A stretch of DNA of 64,000 nucleotides from Siphonodentalium dalli (Eukaryota; Mollusca; Scaphopoda; Gadilida; Siphonodentaliidae), in NCBI GenBank assembly GCA_032622095.1, contig CP136062.1:248001-312000 (forward strand), written 5' to 3'. Position 1 is the first letter of the stretch. Every line of letters starts with the position of its first letter. The notes under the pieces are model-generated. The model had not been told where the DNA came from. It saw nothing but the letters and a program-made list of their open reading frames with translations, and made no database searches. This document shows positions 1 to 12,260 of this stretch, one piece after another. The translations under genes and the position numbers were made by a program.

Positions 1-14
1 AGTTCTGTGTCATG

Positions 15-25
15 GGTTCATAACC
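15..25. other. Short inverted repeat GGTT-CAT-AACC in each monomer
   Basis: Monomer positions 15-18 (GGTT) and 22-25 (AACC) are inverted repeats around CAT, shown here in the first copy and repeated every 56 bp. A four-base stem with a three-base loop is weak, and no wider pairing extends it (14 G faces 26 A). The 19-25 stretch varies occasionally: T24, A24, A25, C21 and G19 each break or weaken an arm in some copies. This suggests no strong constraint on the hairpin. The segment also loosely resembles a polymerase III B box, which I treat as probable coincidence. Confidence 0.5.
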
Positions 26-28
26 AAG

Positions 29-36
29 TTGATCAA
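29..36. other. Perfect 8-bp palindrome TTGATCAA in each monomer
   Basis: Monomer positions 29-36 form a perfect palindrome with a central GATC, shown here in the first copy. It is kept in most copies, so the array offers one symmetric 8-bp site every 56 bp on the same helix face pattern. Known breaks are A31 (for example near 1,150, 9,772 and 22,875), C32/A34-type changes (C at 200 and 3,111; A at 32,957 and 62,479) and C33 (near 9,213 and 17,893). Whether any protein uses this site cannot be read from sequence. Confidence 0.6.
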
Positions 37-1363
37 TGAAAACATGGGCTGAGATGAGTTCTGTGTCATGGGTTCATAACCAAGTTGATCAATGAAAACA
101 TGGGCTGAGATGGGTTCTGAGTCATGGGTTCATAACCAAGTTGATCAATGAAAACATGGGCTGAGATGGGTTCTGTGTCATGGGTTCATAACCAAGTTGC
201 TCAATGAAAACATGGGCTGAGATGAGTTCTGTGTCATGGGTTCATAACCAAGTTGATCAATGAAAACATGGGCTGAGATGAGTTCTGTGTCATGGGTTCA
301 TAACCAAGTTGATCAATGAAAACATGGGCTGAGATGAGTTCTGTGTCATGGGTTCATAACCAAGTTGATCAATGAAAACATGGGCTGAGATGAGTTCTGT
401 GTCATGGGTTCATAACCAAGTTGATCAATGAAAACATTGGCTGAGATGAGTTCTGTGTCATGGGTTCATAACCAAGTTGATCAATGAAAACATGGGCTGA
501 GATGTGTTCTGTGTCATGGGTTCATAACCAATTTGATCAATGAAAACATGGGCTGAGACGAGTTCTGTGTCATGGGTTCATAACCAAGTTGATCAATGAA
601 AACATGGGCTGAGATGAGTTATGTGTCATGGGTTCATAACCAAGTTGATCAATGAAAACATGGGCTGAGATGAGTTCTGTGTCATGGGTTCATAACCAAG
701 TTGATCAATGAAGACATGGGCTGAGATTAGTTCTGTGTCATGGGTTCATAACCAAGTTGATCAATGAAAACATGGGCTGAGATGAGTTCTGTGTCATGGG
801 TTCATAACCAAGTTGATCAATGAAAACATGGGCTGAGATGAGTTCTGTGTCATGGGTTCATAACCAAGTTGATCAATGAAAACATGGGCTGAGATGAGTT
901 CTGTGTCATGGGTTCATAACCAAGTTGATCAATGAAAACGTGGGCTGAGATGAGTTCTGTGTCATGGGTTCATAACCAAGTTGATCAATGAAAACATGGG
1001 CTGAGATGAGTTCTGTGTCATGGGTTCATAACCAAGTTGATCAATGAAAACATGGGCTGAGATGAGTTCTGTGTCATGGGTTATAACCAAGTTGATCAAT
1101 GAAGACATGGGCTGAGATGAGTTCTGTGTCATGGGTTCATAACCAAGTTAATCAATGAAGACATGGGCTGAGATGAGTTCTGTGTCATGGGTTCATAACC
1201 AAGTTGATCAATGAAGACATGGGCTGAGATGAGTTCTGTGTCATGGGTTCATAACCAAGTTGATCAATGAAGACATGGGCTGAGATGAGTTCTGTGTCAT
1301 GGGTTCATAACCAAGTTGATCAATGAAAACATGGGCTGAGATGAGTTCTGTGTCATGGGTTCA

Positions 1364-2820
1364 TAACCAATTTGATCAATGAAAACATGGGCTGAGATGA
1401 GTTCTGTGTCATGAGTTCATAACCAAGTTGATCAATGAAAACATGGGCTCAGATGAGTTCTGTGTCATGGGTTCATAACCAAGTTGATCAATGAAAACAT
1501 GGGCTGAGATGAGTTCTGTGTCATGGGTTCATAACCAAGTTGATCAATGAAGACATGGGCTGATATGAGTTCCATGTCATGGGTTCATAACCAAGTTGAT
1601 CAATGAAAACGTGGGCTGAGATGAGTTCTGTGTCATGGGTTCATAACCAAGTTGATCAATGAAGACATGGGCTGAGATGAGTTCTGTGTCATGGGTTCAT
1701 AACCAAGTTGATCAATGAAAACATGGGCTGAGATGAGTTCTGTGTCATGGGTTCATAACCAAGTTGATCAATGAAGACATGGGCTGAGATGAGTTCTGTG
1801 CCATGGGTTCATAACCAAGTTGATCAATGAAGACATGGGCTGAGATGAGTTCTGTGTCATGGGTTCATAACCAAGTTGATCAATGAAGACATGGGCTGAG
1901 ATGAGTTCTCTGTCATGGGTTCATAACCAAGTTGATCAATGAAAACATGGGCTGAGATGAGTTCTGTGTCATGGGTTCATAACCAAGTTGATCAATGAAA
2001 ACATGGGCTGAGATGAGTTCTGTGTCATGGGTTCATAACCAAGTTGATCAATGAAGACATGGGCTGAGATGAGTTCTGTGTCATGGGTTCATAACCAAGT
2101 TGATCAATGAAAACATGGGCTGAGATGAGTTCTGTGTCATGGGTTCATAACCAAGTTGATCAATGAAAACGTGGGCTGAGATGAGTTCTGTGCCATGGGT
2201 TCATAACCAAGTTGATCAATGAAAACATGGGCTGAGATGAGTTCTGTGTCATGGGTTCATAACCAAGTTGATCAATGAAAACATGGGCTGAGATGAGTTC
2301 TGTGTCATGGGTTCATAACCAAGTTGATCAATGAAAACATGGGCTGAGATGAGTTCTGTGTCATGGGTTCATAACCAATTTGATCAATGAAAACATGGGC
2401 TGAGATGAGTTCTGTGTCATGAGTTCATAACCAAGTTGATCAATGAAAACATGGGCTCAGATGAGTTCTGTGTCATGGGTTCATAACCAAGTTGATCAAT
2501 GAAAACATGGGCTGAGATGAGTTCTGTGTCATGGGTTCATAACCAAGTTGATCAATGAAGACATGGGCTGATATGAGTTCTGTGTCATGGGTTCATAACC
2601 AAGTTGATCAATGAAAACGTGGGCTGAGATGAGTTCTGTGTCATGGGTTCATAACCAAGTTGATCAATGAAGACATGGGCTGAGATGAGTTCTGTGTCAT
2701 GGGTTCATAACCAAGTTGATCAATGAAAACATGGGCTGAGATGAGTTCTGTGTCATGGGTTCATAACCAAGTTGATCAATGAAGACATGGGCTGAGATGA
2801 GTTCTGTGCCATGGGTTCAT
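1364..2820. repeat. Nested duplication at 1,008 bp (18 monomers)
   Basis: A run of variants at 1,364-1,802 reappears 1,008 bp downstream at 2,372-2,810: T28 (1,371 and 2,379), then an A at monomer position 15 (CATGAG), then C51 (GGGCTCAG), then T53 (GCTGATATG), then C10 (1,801 and 2,809). The left copy carries an extra change after T53 (GTTCCATG near 1,570) that the right copy lacks. This 18-monomer duplication sits inside the left copy of the 2,911-bp block. The right copy of that block does not show a second round in the same place, so it arose after or independently of the larger event. Confidence 0.8.
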
Positions 2821-4802
2821 AACCAAGTTGATCAATGAAAACATGGGCTGAGATGAGTTCTGTGTCATGGGTTCATAACCAAGTTGATCAATGAAAACAT
2901 GGGCTGAGATGAGTTCTGTGTCATGGGTTCATAACCAAGTTGATCAATGAAAACATGGGCTGAGATGAGTTCTGTGTCATGGGTTCATAACCAAGTTGAT
3001 CAATGAAAACATGGGCTGAGATGGGTTCTGAGTCATGGGTTCATAACCAAGTTGATCAATGAAAACATGGGCTGAGATGGGTTCTGTGTCATGGGTTCAT
3101 AACCAAGTTGCTCAATGAAAACATGGGCTGAGATGAGTTCTGTGTCATGGGTTCATAACCAAGTTGATCAATGAAAACATGGGCTGAGATGAGTTCTGTG
3201 TCATGGGTTCATAACCAAGTTGATCAATGAAAACATGGGCTGAGATGAGTTCTGTGTCATGGGTTCATAACCAAGTTGATCAATGAAAACATGGGCTGAG
3301 ATGAGTTCTGTGTCATGGGTTCATAACCAAGTTGATCAATGAAAACATTGGCTGAGATGAGTTCTGTGTCATGGGTTCATAACCAAGTTGATCAATGAAA
3401 ACATGGGCTGAGATGAGTTCTGTGTCATGGGTTCATAACCAATTTGATCAATGAAAACATGGGCTGAGACGAGTTCTGTGTCATGGGTTCATAACCAAGT
3501 TGATCAATGAAAACATGGGCTGAGATGAGTTATGTGTCATGGGTTCATAACCAAGTTGATCAATGAAAACATGGGCTGAGATGAGTTCTGTGTCATGGGT
3601 TCATAACCAAGTTGATCAATGAAGACATGGGCTGAGATGAGTTCTGTGTCATGGGTTCATAACCAAGTTGATCAATGAAAACATGGGCTGAGATGAGTTC
3701 TGTGTCATGGGTTCATAACCAAGTTGATCAATGAAAACATGGGCTGAGATGAGTTCTGTGTCATGGGTTCATAACCAAGTTGATCAATGAAAACATGGGC
3801 TGAGATGAGTTCTGTGTCATGGGTTCATAACCAAGTTGATCAATGAAAACGTGGGCTGAGATGAGTTCTGTGTCATGGGTTCATAACCAAGTTGATCAAT
3901 GAAAACATGGGCTGAGATGAGTTCTGTGTCATGGGTTCATAACCAAGTTGATCAATGAAAACATGGGCTGAGATGAGTTCTGTGTCATGGGTTATAACCA
4001 AGTTGATCAATGAAGACATGGGCTGAGATGAGTTCTGTGTCATGGGTTCATAACCAAGTTAATCAATGAAGACATGGGCTGAGATGAGTTCTGTGTCATG
4101 GGTTCATAACCAAGTTGATCAATGAAGACATGGGCTGAGATGAGTTCTGTGTCATGGGTTCATAACCAAGTTGATCAATGAAGACATGGGCTGAGATGAG
4201 TTCTGTGTCATGGGTTCATAACCAAGTTGATCAATGAAAACATGGGCTGAGATGAGTTCTGTGTCATGGGTTCATAACCAATTTGATCAATGAAAACATG
4301 GGCTGAGATGAGTTCTGTGTCATGAGTTCATAACCAAGTTGATCAATGAAAACATGGGCTCAGATGAGTTCTGTGTCATGGGTTCATAACCAAGTTGATC
4401 AATGAAAACATGGGCTGAGATGAGTTCTGTGTCATGGGTTCATAACCAAGTTGATCAATGAAGACATGGGCTGATATGAGTTCCATGTCATGGGTTCATA
4501 ACCAAGTTGATCAATGAAAACGTGGGCTGAGATGAGTTCTGTGTCATGGGTTCATAACCAAGTTGATCAATGAAGACATGGGCTGAGATGAGTTCTGTGT
4601 CATGGGTTCATAACCAAGTTGATCAATGAAAACATGGGCTGAGATGAGTTCTGTGTCATGGGTTCATAACCAAGTTGATCAATGAAGACATGGGCTGAGA
4701 TGAGTTCTGTGCCATGGGTTCATAACCAAGTTGATCAATGAAAACATGGGCTGAGATGAGTTCTGTGTCATGGGTTCATAACCAAGTTGATCAATGAAAA
4801 CA

Positions 4803-7800
4803 TGGGCTGAGATGAGATCTGTGTCATGGGTTCATAACCAAGTTGATCAATGAAAACATGGGCTGAGATGAGTTCTGTGTCATGGGTTCATAACCAAGTT
4901 GATCAATGAAAACATGGGCTGAGATGAGTTCTGTGTCATGGGTTCATAACCAAGTTGATCAATGAAAACATGGGCTGAGATGGGTTCTGAGTCATGGGTT
5001 CATAACCAAGTTGATCAATGAAAACATGGGCTGAGATGGGTTCTGTGTCATGGGTTCATAACCAAGTTGATCAATGAAAACATGGGCTGAGATGAGTTCT
5101 GTGTCATGGGTTCATAACCAAGTTGATCAATGAAAACATGGGCTGAGATGAGTTCTGTGTCATGGGTTCATAACCAAGTTGATCAATGAAAACATGGGCT
5201 GAGATGAGTTCTGTGTCATGGGTTCATAACCAAGTTGATCAATGAAAACATGGGCTGAGATGAGTTCTGTGTCATGGGTTCATAACCAAGTTGATCAATG
5301 AAGACATGGGCTGAGATGAGTTCTGTGTCATGGGTTCATAACCAAGTTGATCAATGAAAACATGGGCTGAGATGAGTTCTGTGTCATGGGTTCATAACCA
5401 AGTTGATCAATGAAAACATGGGCTGAGATGAGTTCCGTGTCATGGGTTCATAACCAAGTTGATCAATGAAGACATGGGCTGAGATGAGTTCTGTGTCATG
5501 GGTTCATAACCAAGTTGATCAATGAAAACATGGGCTGAGATGAGTTCTGTGTCATGGGTTCATAACCAAGTTGATCAATGAAGACATGGGCTGAGATGAG
5601 TTCTGTGTCATGGGTTCATAACCAAGTTGATCAATGAAAACATGGGCTGAGATACGTTCCGTGTCATGGGTTCATAACCAAGTTAATCAATGAAAACATG
5701 GGCTGAGATGAGTTCTGTGTCATGGGTTCATAACCAAGTTGATCAATGAAAACATGGGCTGAGATGAGTTCTGTGTCATGGGTTCATAACCAAGTTGATC
5801 AATGAAAACATGGGCTGAGATGAGTTCTGTGTCATGGGTTCATAACCAAGTTGATCAATGAAAACATGGGCTGAGATGAGTTCTGTGTCATGGGTTCATA
5901 ACCAAGTTGATCAATGAAAACATGGGCTGAGATGAGTTCTGTGTCATGGGTTCATAACCAAGTTGATCAATGAAAACATGGGCTGAGATGAGTTCTGTGT
6001 CATGGGTTCATAACCAAGTTGATCAATGAAAACATGGGCTGAGATGAGTTCTGTGTCATGGGTTCATAACCAAGTTGATCAATGAAGACATGGGCTGAGA
6101 TGAGTTCTGTGTCATGGGTTCATAACCAAGTTGATCAATGAAAACATGGGCTGAGATGAGTTCTGTGTCATGGGTTCATAACCAAGTTGATCAATGAAAA
6201 CGTGGGCTGAGATGAGTTCTGTGTCATGGGTTCATAACCAAGTTGATCAATGAAGACATGGGCTGAGATGAGTTCTGTGTCATGGGTTCATAACCAAGTT
6301 GATCAATGAAAACATGGGCTGAGATGAGTTCTGAGTCATGGGTTCATAACCAAGTTGATCAATGAAAACATGGGCTGAGATGGGTTCTGTGTCATGGGTT
6401 CATAACCAAGTTGATCAATGAAAACATGGGCTGAGATGAGTTCTGTGTCATGGGTTCATAATCAAGTTGATCAATGAAAACATGGGCTGAGATGAGTTCT
6501 GTGTCATGGGTTCATAACCAAGTTGATCAATGAAAACATGGGCTGAGATGAGTTCTGTGTCATGGGTTCATAACCAAGTTGATCAATGAAAACATGGGCT
6601 GAGATGAGATCTGTGTCATGGGTTCATAACCAAGTTGATCAATGAAAACATGGGCTGAGATGAGTTCTGTGTCATGGGTTCATAACCATGTTGATCAATG
6701 AAAACATGGGCTGAGATGAGTTCTGTGTCATGGGTTCATAACCAAGTTGATCAATGAAAACATGGGCTGAGATGGGTTCTGAGTCATGGGTTCATAACCA
6801 AGTTGATCAATGAAAACATGGGCTGAGATGGGTTCTGTGTCATGGGTTCATAACCAAGTTGATCAATGAAAACATGGGCTGAGATGAGTTCTGTGTCATG
6901 GGTTCATAACCAAGTTGATCAATGAAAACATGGGCTGAGATGAGTTCTGTGTCATGGGTTCATAACCAAGTTGATCAATGAAAACATGGGCTGAGATGAG
7001 TTCTGTGTCATGGGTTCATAACCAAGTTGATCAATGAAAACATGGGCTGAGATGAGTTCTGTGTCATGGGTTCATAACCAAGTTGATCAATGAAGACATG
7101 GGCTGAGATGAGTTCTGTGTCATGGGTTCATAACCAAGTTGATCAATGAAAACATGGGCTGAGATGAGTTCTGTGTCATGGGTTCATAACCAAGTTGATC
7201 AATGAAAACATGGGCTGAGATGAGTTCCGTGTCATGGGTTCATAACCAAGTTGATCAATGAAGACATGGGCTGAGATGAGTTCTGTGTCATGGGTTCATA
7301 ACCAAGTTGATCAATGAAAACATGGGCTGAGATGAGTTCTGTGTCATGGGTTCATAACCAAGTTGATCAATGAAGACATGGGCTGAGATGAGTTCTGTGT
7401 CATGGGTTCATAACCAAGTTGATCAATGAAAACATGGGCTGAGATACGTTCCGTGTCATGGGTTCATAACCAAGTTAATCAATGAAAACATGGGCTGAGA
7501 TGAGTTCTGTGTCATGGGTTCATAACCAAGTTGATCAATGAAAACATGGGCTGAGATGAGTTCTGTGTCATGGGTTCATAACCAAGTTGATCAATGAAAA
7601 CATGGGCTGAGATGAGTTCTGTGTCATGGGTTCATAACCAAGTTGATCAATGAAAACATGGGCTCAGATGAGTTCTGTGTCATGGGTTCATAACCAAGTT
7701 GATCAATGAAAACATGGGCTGAGATGAGTTCTGTGTCATGGGTTCATAACCAAGTTGATCAATGAAAACATGGGCTGAGATGAGTTCTGTGTCATGGGTT

Positions 7801-8386
7801 CATAACCAAGTTGATCAATGAAAACATGGGCTGAGATGAGTTCTGTGTCATGGGTTCATAACCAAGTTGATCAATGAAGACATGGGCTGAGATGAGTTCT
7901 GTGTCATGGGTTCATAACCAAGTTGATCAATGAAAACATGGGCTGAGATGAGTTCTGTGTCATGGGTTCATAACCAAGTTGATCAATGAAAACGTGGGCT
8001 GAGATGAGTTCTGTGTCATGGGTTCATAACCAAGTTGATCAATGAAGACATGGGCTGAGATGAGTTCTGTGTCATGGGTTCATAACCAAGTTGATCAATG
8101 AAAACATGGGCTGAGATGAGTTCTGAGTCATGGGTTCATAACCAAGTTGATCAATGAAAACATGGGCTGAGATGGGTTCTGTGTCATGGGTTCATAACCA
8201 AGTTGATCAATGAAAACATGGGCTGAGATGAGTTCTGTGTCATGGGTTCATAATCAAGTTGATCAATGAAAACATGGGCTGAGATGAGTTCTGTGTCATG
8301 GGTTCATAACCAAGTTGATCAATGAAAACATGGGCTGAGATGAGTTCTGTGTCATGGGTTCATAACCAAGTTGATCAATGAAAACA
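4803..8386. repeat. Two tandem copies of a 1,792-bp (32-monomer) unit
   Basis: 4,803-6,594 and 6,595-8,386 are adjacent copies of a 32-monomer higher-order unit; the end points are approximate because all monomers look alike. Variants at exactly 1,792 bp spacing include A3 (GAGATCTG, near 4,818 and 6,610), G1/A8 (4,979 and 6,771), the rare GATACGTTCC change (5,651 and 7,443) followed by A31, A8 without G1 (6,331 and 8,123), and T24 (6,462 and 8,254). Identity between copies is very high, with only a few private changes (T27 near 6,689; C51 near 7,665), so this is a recent duplication. A partial third copy starts five monomers late at about 8,843. Confidence 0.9.
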
Positions 8387-11300
8387 TGGGCTGAGATGAG
8401 TTCTGTGTCATGGGTTCATAACCAAGTTGATCAATGAAGACATGGGCTGAGATGAGTTCTGTGTCATGGGTTCATAACCAAGTTGATCAATGAAAACTTG
8501 GGCTGAGATGAGTTCTGTGTCATGGGTTCATAACCAATTTGATCAATGAAAACATGGGCTGAGATGAGTTCTGTGTCATGGGTTCATAACCAAGTTGATC
8601 AATGAAAACATGGGCTGAGATGAGTTCTGTGTCATGGGTTCATAACCAAGTTGATCAATGAAAACATGGGCTGAGATGAGTTCTGTGTCATGGGTTCATA
8701 ACCAAGTTGATCAATGAAGACATGGGCTGAGATGAGTTCTGTGTCATGGGTTCATAACCAAGTTGATCAATGAAAACATGGGCTGAGATGAGTTCTGTGT
8801 CATGGGTTCATAACCAAGTTGATCAATGAAAACATGGGCTGAGATGGGTTCTGAGTCATGGGTTCATAACCAAGTTGATCAATGAAAACATGGGCTGAGA
8901 TGGGTTCTGTGTCATGGGTTCATAACCTAGTTGATCAATGAAAACATGGGCTGAGATGAGTTCTGTGTCATGGGTTCATAACCAAGTTGATCAATGAAAA
9001 CATGGGCTGAGATGAGTTCTGTGTCATGGGTTCATAACCAAGTTGATCAATGAAAACATGGGCTGAGATGAGTTCTGTGTCATGGGTTCATAACCAAGTT
9101 GATCAATGAAAACATGGGCTGAGATGAGTTCTGTGTCATGGGTTCATAACCAAGTTGATCAATGAAAACATGGGCTGAGATGAGTTCTGTGTCATGGGTT
9201 CATAACCAAGTTGACCAATGAAAACATGGGCTGAGATGGGTTCTGAGTCATGGGTTCATAACCAAGTTGATCAATGAAAACATGGGCTGAGATGGGTTCT
9301 GTGTCATGGGTTCATAACCAATTTGATCAATGAAAACATGGGCTGAGACGAGTTCTGTGTCATGGGTTCATAACCAAGTTGATCAATGAAAACATGGGCT
9401 GAGATGAGTTCTGTGTCATGGGTTCATAACCAAGTTGATCAATGAAAACATGGGCTGAGATGAGTTCTGTGTCATGGGTTCATAACCAAGTTGATCAATG
9501 AAAACATGGGCTGAGATGAGTTCTGTGTCATGGGTTCATAACCAAGTTGATCAATGAAAACGTGGGCTGAGATGAGTTCTGTGTCATGGGTTCATAACCA
9601 AGTTGATCAATGAAAACATGGGCTGAGATGAGTTCTGTGTCATGGGTTCATAACCAAGTTGATCAATGAAGACATGGGCTGAGATGAGTTCTGTGTCATG
9701 GGTTCATAACCAAGTTGATCAATGAAGACATGGGCTGAGATGAGTTCTGTGTCATGGGTTCATAACCAAGTTAATCAATGAAGACATGGGCTGAGATGAG
9801 TTCTGTGTCATGGGTTCATAACCAAGTTGATCAATGAAGACATGGGCTGAGATGAGTTCTGTGTCATGGGTTCATAACCAAGTTGATCAATGAAGACATG
9901 GGCTGAGATGAGTTCTGTGTCATGGGTTCATAACCAAGTTGATCAATGAAGACATGGGCTGAGATGAGTTATGTGTCATGGGTTCATAACCAAGTTGATC
10001 AATGAAGACATGGGCTGAGATGAGTTCTGTGTCATGGGTTCATAACCAAGTTGATCAATGAAGACATGGGCTGAGATGAGTTCTGTGTCATGGGTTCATA
10101 ACCAAGTTGATCAATGAAGACATGGGCTGAGATGAGTTCTGTGTCATGGGTTCATAACCAAGTTGATCAATGAAAACATGGGCTGAGATGAGTTCTGTGT
10201 CATGGGTTCATAACCAAGTTGATCAATGAAAACATGGGCTGAGATGAGTTCTGTGTCATGGGTTCATAACCAAGTTGATCAATGAAGACATGGGCTGAGA
10301 TGAGTTCTGTGTCATGGGTTCATAACCAAGTTGATCAATGAAAACATGGGCTGAGATGAGTTCTGTGTCATGGGTTCATAACCAAGTTGATCAATGAAAA
10401 CGTGGGCTGAGATGAGTTCTGTGCCATGGGTTCATAACCAAGTTGATCAATGAAAACATGGGCTGAGATGAGTTCTGTGTCATGGGTTCATAACCAAGTT
10501 GATCAATGAAAACATGGGCTGAGATGAGTTCTGTGTCATGGGTTCATAACCAAGTTGATCAATGAAAACATGGGCTGAGATGAGTTCTGTGTCATGGGTT
10601 CATAACCAAGTTGATCAATGAAAACATGGGCTGAGATGAGTTCTGTGTCATGGGTTCATAACCAAGTTGATCAATGAAAACATGGGCTGAGATGAGTTCC
10701 GTGTCATGGGTTCATAACCAAGTTGATCAATGAAGACATGGGCTGAGATGAGTTCTGTGTCATGGGTTCATAACCAAGTTGATCAATGAAAACATGGGCT
10801 GAGATGAGTTCTGTGTCATGGGTTCATAACCAAGTTGATCAATGAAGACATGGGCTGAGATGAGTTCTCTGTCATGGGTTCATAACCAAGTTGATCAATG
10901 AAAACATGGGCTGAGATGAGTTCTGTGTCATGGGTTCATAACCAAGTTGATCAATGAAAACATGGGCTGAGATGAGTTCTGTGTCATGGGTTCATAACCA
11001 AGTTGATCAATGAAGACATGGGCTGAGATGAGTTCTGTGTCATGGGTTCATAACCAAGTTGATCAATGAAAACATGGGCTGAGATGAGTTCTGTGTCATG
11101 GGTTCATAACCAAGTTGATCAATGAAAACGTGGGCTGAGATGAGTTCTGTGTCATGGGTTCATAACCAAGTTGATCAATGAAAACATGGGCTGAGATGAG
11201 TTCTGTGTCATGGGTTCATAACCAAGTTGATCAATGAAAACATGGGCTGAGATGAGTTCTGTGTCATGGGTTCATAACCAAGTTGATCAATGAAGACATG

Positions 11301-12260
11301 GGCTGAGATGAGTTCTGTGTCATGGGATCATAACCAAGTTAATCAATGAAGACATGGGCTGAGATGAGTTCTGTGTCATGGGTTCATAACCAAGTTGATC
11401 AATGAAGACATGGGCTGAGATGAGTTCTGTGTCATGGGTTCATAACCAAGTTGATCAATGAAAACATGGGCTGAGATGAGTTCTGTGTCATGGGTTCATA
11501 ACCAAGTTGATCAATGAAGACATGGGCTGAGATGAGTTCTGTGTCATGGGTTCATAACCAAGTTGATCAATGAAAACATGGGCTGAGATGAGTTCTGTGT
11601 CATGGGTTCATAACCAAGTTGATCAATGAAAACATGGGCTGAGATGGGTTCTGAGTCATGGGTTCATAACCAAGTTGATCAATGAAAACATGGGCTGAGA
11701 TGGGTTCTGTGTCATGGGTTCATAACCTAGTTGATCAATGAAAACATGGGCTGAGATGAGTTCTGTGTCATGGGTTCATAACCAAGTTGATCAATGAAAA
11801 CATGGGCTGAGATGAGTTCTGTGTCATGGGTTCATAACCAAGTTGATCAATGAAAACATGGGCTGAGATGAGTTCTGTGTCATGGGTTCATAACCAAGTT
11901 GATCAATGAAAACATGGGCTGAGATGAGTTCTGTGTCATGGGTTCATAACCAAGTTGATCAATGAAAACATGGGCTGAGATGAGATCTGTGTCATGGGTT
12001 CATAACCAAGTTGATCAATGAAAACATGGGCTGAGATGGGTTCTGAGTCATGGGTTCATAACCAAGTTGATCAATGAAAACATGGGCTGAGATGGGTTCT
12101 GTGTCATGGGTTCATAACCAATTTGATCAATGAAAACATGGGCTGAGACGAGTTCTGTGTCATGGGTTCATAACCAAGTTGATCAATGAAAACATGGGCT
12201 GAGATGAGTTCTGTGTCATGGGTTCATAACCAAGTTGATCAATGAAAACATGGGCTGAGA
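8387..12260. repeat. Block duplicated at 2,800 bp (50 monomers)
   Basis: The segment around 8,843-9,460 recurs at 11,643-12,260, exactly 2,800 bp away. Shared anchors are G1/A8 (8,843 and 11,643), the rare CATAACCTAG variant (8,921 and 11,721), a second G1/A8 pair (9,235 and 12,035) and the T28-C55 pair (C at 9,349 and 12,149). Between the copies, 9,661-10,130 carries nine consecutive G41 monomers, one with A31. C10 occurs once near 10,425, and CTCTGTC (monomer position 7) once near 10,869. No indel disturbs the register here. Confidence 0.85.

Larger units (their letters stand above)
1..56 (+). repeat. Representative consensus monomer (56 bp)
   Basis: This copy equals the array consensus and sets the numbering used here. 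Monomer positions 1-10 read AGTTCTGTGT, 11-25 CATGGGTTCATAACC, 26-38 AAGTTGATCAATG, 39-45 AAAACAT and 46-56 GGGCTGAGATG. Forward stop codons start at 21 (TAA) and at 30, 37, 50 and 55 (TGA); the reverse strand has three TGA per unit. Since 56 leaves remainder 2 on division by 3, every stop enters every frame within three copies, so the array cannot encode a repeat protein. The consensus has no CpG, 8 TpG and 5 CpA. The common variable positions are 1 (A/G), 6 (T/C), 8 (T/A), 10 (T/C), 24 (C/T), 28 (G/T), 31 (G/A), 41 (A/G, much the commonest), 44 (A/G), 55 (T/C) and 56 (G/T). Confidence 0.97.
1..4802. repeat. Higher-order block repeated at 2,911 bp (52 monomers)
   Basis: Positions 1-1,802 recur at 2,912-4,713. 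Matching anchors, all exactly 2,911 apart, are the G1/A8 pair at about 109-120, C at monomer position 32 (200 and 3,111), T46 (438 and 3,349), the T28-C55 pair (C at 559 and 3,470), A5 (621 and 3,532), a one-base deletion in monomer position 17-19 (1,082 and 3,993) and C10 (1,801 and 4,712). The offset is 52 units minus one base because the deletion is shared, so it predates the duplication. The copies have since diverged slightly: T1 at 505 and T56 at 728 occur only in the left copy. The match ends after about 1.8 kb. Confidence 0.88.

Noticed and set aside
11-25. Telomere-like GGGTT with AACC
   Set aside because: The motif occurs once per 56 bp and is not a tandem run of a telomere unit.
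1-56. CENP-B box or similar centromere protein site
   Set aside because: The consensus contains no CpG and nothing resembling the TTCG...CGGG core, so centromere identity cannot be argued from a known box.
4803-8386. Pure assembly stutter as the cause of the tandem copies
   Set aside because: The copies carry a few private variants (T27 near 6,689, C51 near 7,665), which argues for two real copies, although read depth would be needed to be certain.
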